From Calditrichota bacterium (GTDB taxonomy: Bacteria; Calditrichota; Calditrichia; RBG-13-44-9; J075), in the NCBI GenBank assembly GCA_024275555.1, contig JAJRYW010000355.1, positions 1 to 18,479 on the forward strand: a stretch of 18,479 nt of DNA, in the 5' to 3' direction. The position numbers were made by a program, and so were the translations under genes. How positions within the stretch are numbered: position 1 is the first letter of the stretch; every line of letters starts with the position of its first letter. Of this stretch, positions 15,216 through 18,479 are shown piece by piece. The notes under the pieces are model-generated. The model was not told the origin of the DNA. It searched no databases and was given only the letters and a program-made list of their open reading frames with translations.

Positions 15216-18208
15216 GTTTTACGCCTTCCTCTCTTTTTCAGGGCGCGCTGGATGGCTCTCCCCAAATCATTCAAAACTATTGGTTTCAGAATAAATTCAT
15301 GAATGCCCATTGTTTTGGCGCTTTCCGGGGTAACCATCTCGCTAAAGCCGGTCATCAGAATGATGGGGATATCGGATCGGATGGTTAACAGCTTCCGGGC
15401 AATCTCTACCCCGGTAATGTCCGGCATAGTCTGATCGGTAATGACCAGGTCAAACTTGTCCGGAGCTTCCCGGAAGACATCCAGCGCTTCCGTCCCATCG
15501 GTCTTCGTGGTCACCTGGTAGCCGAAGTACTCTAACATCTGTTTTCCCATAGAAACTATTTCTTCATCATCATCAACGATCAGTACATGGCCTTCTCCGT
15601 CAAGCTTAAACGCCCCCTCAGAAGACTCGGCGTCCGTATCGCCGGCGCTGACCGGGAAAAATATCCGAAATGTGGTTCCTTCACCGGGTTTGCTTTCAAC
15701 GACGATCTCGCCGTTGTGATTCACCACAATCCCGTGCACCACGGAAAGCCCCAGGCCGGTTCCTTCCCCGATTTTCTTGGTGGTAAAAAAGGGTTCGAAA
15801 ATTCGTTCCTTGGTTTTTTCATCAATACCGCAGCCGGTATCACGAACTGTTAGCTGTACATATTCCCCCTCGTGCAGCCGCGGATGAAGGTAGGCAAATT
15901 CGGCGTCAATGCGGGTAAGCTCCAGGCTTACTTCCAGCACCCCCCCATGCTCACGCATGGCGTGATAGGCATTGGTGCAAAGGTTCATTATAACCTGCTG
16001 CAATTGAGTGGGGTTCGCCAAAACCGTTTCATCTATTGAACGGATATTTTTACGGAGCTTAATAGTTGCCGGCAACGATGCTTCCAGGAGCTTCAAAGAT
16101 TCTTCGATAATAAGATGTATCTTTACATGGCTAAAGTTCTCCTCCTCCCTTCTGCTGAAGGTGAGTATCTGCTGAACGAGTTCCTTCGCCCGATGCGCCG
16201 CTTTTAAAACGCGCTGCAAGTCCGCATGGGCCTGACTGTCGGCGTCCACGCTGGTGATGGCCATATCGGTATAGCCAATTATCGGAGTCAGAATATTATT
16301 GAAATCGTGGGCAATCCCCCCCGCTAAGGTTCCGATGGTTTCCAGTTTTTGGGCCTGGCGAAGCTGGGCTTCCAACTGAGCGCTTTGATCTTCCATGGCC
16401 TTGCGCTCGGTAATATCGATAACCGTGGCGGAAAACACCATGGGCGAACCACTCTCATCAGCAATCATAGACGCGCTCATGAGCACCGGAAAAATCACCC
16501 CGTCTTTTCGTATATGCCAGATCTCCTCGGCATTGATACCGCCTTTGTTTTTGATGGTCTTGATCAGATTGAAGCAATCCTCTACTTTCTCCGGGGAATA
16601 GAAAACGGACAAGTGTTTTCCGGCAACCTCCGCCGGGATAAAGCCGTGCATTTCCGCAAGCGCTTCATTTACATAAAGCAGTATTCCGTCTAAATCGGCA
16701 ATAAGGGTTCCGTAGTTTGCCTTGTCGGAGATCGATTTAAATTTTTTCAGGTCGTCCACCGCCTGCTTGTGCGCGGTGATGTCCCGCAGCACCACCGTAA
16801 AAATAACCTCGCCGTCCATTTTAAGCTTGGAAATGGAAGCTTCCGCGATGAACTCTTCCCCGTTCTTCCGTCTCCCGAATATCTCCCCGCGTTCTTCCAT
16901 CCGGCGGGAAACGGCAGAGGAAGCGGAAAAATCGGCGACATGTTTGGGATGAACAGTCCGGTATCTTTCCGGAAGGAGAATATTCAGGGGCCGGCCCAGC
17001 ACTTCTTTTGAGGAATAGCCGAAGATATGCTCTGCCCCTTTGTTAAAAATGATAATTTTCTGCTCTTCATCAACAGAAATTATAGCTTCCTCGGCAATAT
17101 CCAGGATACCGGCAAAACGCGCCCGGCTTTTGCGCAGCTCATTTTCGGCAGCTTTCCGTTCGGTGATGTCGACATGCATCATCAGGGCCCCGGAAAAACC
17201 GCCGCCGGAGTCGGTTAAAGGAACAGCGCTTACCAAGGTGGAGATAATCCGGCCGTCGCGGGTCGTCAGTTCGCATTCCTGTTGGGTAACATCGCCTCCC
17301 CGGGACAGGTTATAACAAAGACCTTTTATTAGTTTTGTATATGATTTTTCAGTGTAATAGTTGGCTAACGGCTGTTCCAGAACTTCTTCCAGGGTGTATC
17401 CTAATGAACTTAAGAAACGCTGGTTACAATCTTCAATAACCGGCTCTCCGTCACAGTTCCTGATCACCAGGGCCTTAACCGGCGCCTGTTCAAACAAATT
17501 GCGATACCGTTTTTCCGCCTGCACCACCATTGCTTCGGCAAGCTTGCGGTGGGTAATATCGAGCACAATACCATTCATCCGGAGCGGCAGGCCGCTTTTA
17601 TCACGGACAACTTCCGCCCGCGCCTGAACAAAACGCTCCTCCCCGTTGGGAAGGGTGACGCGGAAATCACTATTAAAGGCAAAATCTTTTTGTATCGAGA
17701 TTTCCAGGCTCTCTTGCAGTTTTTGGCGGTCCTCCGGGTGCACCAGGGTGAAGAAGCGGTCAAAGTTTCCCTCCAGTTCCTCCTGCTGAATACCGAAAAG
17801 CCGGTAAGTTTCCTCTGATAAGTAGACCGTATTGGAGCGAAGGTCCCACTCCCAAAACCCCAGCAGGGCAATGTGCTGGGCGTTTCTCAGGCGGTGTTCA
17901 CTCTTGCGCAATTCCATATTTGTACGTTGAATCGAGCGAAAGACGGGTGCAATACCGGCAATACCGGCAACCATTAAAATGGAAATCAACAAAGCAATGA
18001 GTTCGGCGGCCATATCCGGGAAATAACCGATATCGCCGGTAAGGTAGCGGGTAAAAGTAACCGCCCGCCGAAGCACCATTAGAAAAATGGCTGTCGCGAT
18101 AGCAGTCCAGGCAAAGCGATGACCGGTAACCTTAATCAGCCATAAGGCGATCACCGCGGCCGACAATTGAAGGATTATGGAAAAAGAGAGAACAATAATA
18201 AAACTCAT
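15212..18208 (-). CDS. Membrane-bound four-PAS hybrid histidine kinase
   Basis: I place the start at the ATG at 18208, which has GGAGG (18217-18221) 8 bases upstream, rather than at a TTG at 18307 that would add 33 residues without a ribosome site or membrane features. From 18208 it is 998 aa. Three N-terminal hydrophobic helices (about 1-25, 33-55 and 65-90) are followed by four PAS domains (about 105-235, 235-360, 360-485 and 485-610, several ending in the PAC-type DITERK). The kinase core has phospho-His634 in GGIAHDFNN, N-box NLCTNAYHAM, DTGCGI and GTGLGLSVVHG. A C-terminal receiver has acceptor Asp925 in VITDQTMP. Two phospho-sites, His634 and Asp925, plus the coupled response regulator suggest a phosphorelay. 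The signal is unknown; PAS ligands (haem, flavin or small molecules) cannot be read from sequence. Confidence 0.93.
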   Translation of the reverse strand: MSFIIVLSFSIILQLSAAVIALWLIKVTGHRFAWTAIATAIFLMVLRRAVTFTRYLTGDIGYFPDMAAELIALLISILMVAGIAGIAPVFRSIQRTNMELRKSEHRLRNAQHIALLGFWEWDLRSNTVYLSEETYRLFGIQQEELEGNFDRFFTLVHPEDRQKLQESLEISIQKDFAFNSDFRVTLPNGEERFVQARAEVVRDKSGLPLRMNGIVLDITHRKLAEAMVVQAEKRYRNLFEQAPVKALVIRNCDGEPVIEDCNQRFLSSLGYTLEEVLEQPLANYYTEKSYTKLIKGLCYNLSRGGDVTQQECELTTRDGRIISTLVSAVPLTDSGGGFSGALMMHVDITERKAAENELRKSRARFAGILDIAEEAIISVDEEQKIIIFNKGAEHIFGYSSKEVLGRPLNILLPERYRTVHPKHVADFSASSAVSRRMEERGEIFGRRKNGEEFIAEASISKLKMDGEVIFTVVLRDITAHKQAVDDLKKFKSISDKANYGTLIADLDGILLYVNEALAEMHGFIPAEVAGKHLSVFYSPEKVEDCFNLIKTIKNKGGINAEEIWHIRKDGVIFPVLMSASMIADESGSPMVFSATVIDITERKAMEDQSAQLEAQLRQAQKLETIGTLAGGIAHDFNNILTPIIGYTDMAITSVDADSQAHADLQRVLKAAHRAKELVQQILTFSRREEENFSHVKIHLIIEESLKLLEASLPATIKLRKNIRSIDETVLANPTQLQQVIMNLCTNAYHAMREHGGVLEVSLELTRIDAEFAYLHPRLHEGEYVQLTVRDTGCGIDEKTKERIFEPFFTTKKIGEGTGLGLSVVHGIVVNHNGEIVVESKPGEGTTFRIFFPVSAGDTDAESSEGAFKLDGEGHVLIVDDDEEIVSMGKQMLEYFGYQVTTKTDGTEALDVFREAPDKFDLVITDQTMPDITGVEIARKLLTIRSDIPIILMTGFSEMVTPESAKTMGIHEFILKPIVLNDLGRAIQRALKKRGRRKT

Positions 18209-18216
18209 TAGAGCAA

Positions 18217-18221
18217 CCTCC
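18217..18221 (-). promoter_or_regulatory. Shine-Dalgarno site fixing the kinase start
   Basis: GGAGG on the minus strand, 8 bases before the ATG at 18208. It is the strongest ribosome site near the kinase's 5' end and makes the upstream TTG at 18307 an unlikely start. Confidence 0.7.
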
Positions 18222-18479
18222 ATCAAACAGAAAATCCCCTCTCTCTTAGATTTTTTTCTCAGGGCATGGAGAGCTGGCGGATTGATGTTTCCACAGCTCC
18301 TGATCAATCTTAGATGAGCTCTGTCTTAGCTTCCCGGGTGAGTTAAAAGGTCTTGTTTTGCTAATCTGTGGGAAAGGTGATTTTGCTTGAGAATCCTGAT
18401 TCCTAACCTTGGTTGGTTTAAATTTTCCGGTTTCCCTTTAGTTTCGGCATTTTCAAAAGAAGACTGTAGATTTTTTTTA
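18222..18479 (-). other. 5' leader/promoter region of the kinase-regulator operon, no gene seen
   Basis: About 260 bp upstream of the kinase start. The frame is open back to a TTG at 18307, but I see no coding sign there. I could not place a convincing sigma-70 or sigma-54 promoter. The region continues beyond the window. Confidence 0.35.

Noticed and set aside
18209..18307. 33-residue N-terminal extension of the kinase from a TTG
   Set aside because: The ATG at 18208 has a strong GGAGG site and begins directly with the first membrane helix. The TTG has neither.

Overview
The window looks like a piece of a Gram-negative FCB-group chromosome, most likely Calditrichota, candidate phylum KSB1 or a relative. 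The main evidence is a C-terminal sorting module carrying the NFPNPFNPAT motif that is typical of type IX secretion (T9SS) cargo in those lineages. A GldC homologue and dockerin/cohesin-type modules of the kind common in their surface proteins support this. The assignment is inference from protein style; no rRNA or tRNA gene is visible.

Left half (1-9234), all on the minus strand: a tightly spaced run of four genes for exported proteins, transcribed right to left. In order they are a 233-aa membrane-anchored or exported protein of unknown function, a giant matrixin-like/CHRD/cohesin/dockerin T9SS protein, a sialidase-fold (Asp-box) lipoprotein, and a lipase-like alpha/beta hydrolase with repeated C-terminal modules. 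The hydrolase gene runs off the left edge of the window. The gaps are about 3-40 bp, so this is probably one operon for cell-surface or secreted proteins.

Middle (9235-10228): a divergent spacer of about 1 kb with no convincing gene. It holds three tandem ATTCAAA(A)T boxes just upstream of the left operon, and two tandem 84-bp GC-rich copies that each fold into three hairpins, just before the right-hand genes.

Right-centre (10229-14392), plus strand: gldC, then a 980-aa FAD/Fe-S dehydrogenase of the D-2-hydroxyglutarate dehydrogenase (YdiJ-like) type, then a rhomboid intramembrane protease. Gaps are short (27 and 51 bp), so the three may be co-transcribed although their functions have no obvious link.

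Far right (14393-18479): a 454-bp gene-free spacer with a 129-bp element bounded by inverted repeats and filled with period-10 repeats. Beyond it is a minus-strand two-component pair: a four-PAS hybrid histidine kinase whose stop codon overlaps (ATGA) the start of a single-domain response regulator.

I see no CRISPR array, defence island, prophage or intact transposase. The parts most worth a second look are the composite T9SS matrixin/CHRD protein with its operon partners, and the two non-coding repeat elements in the spacers.
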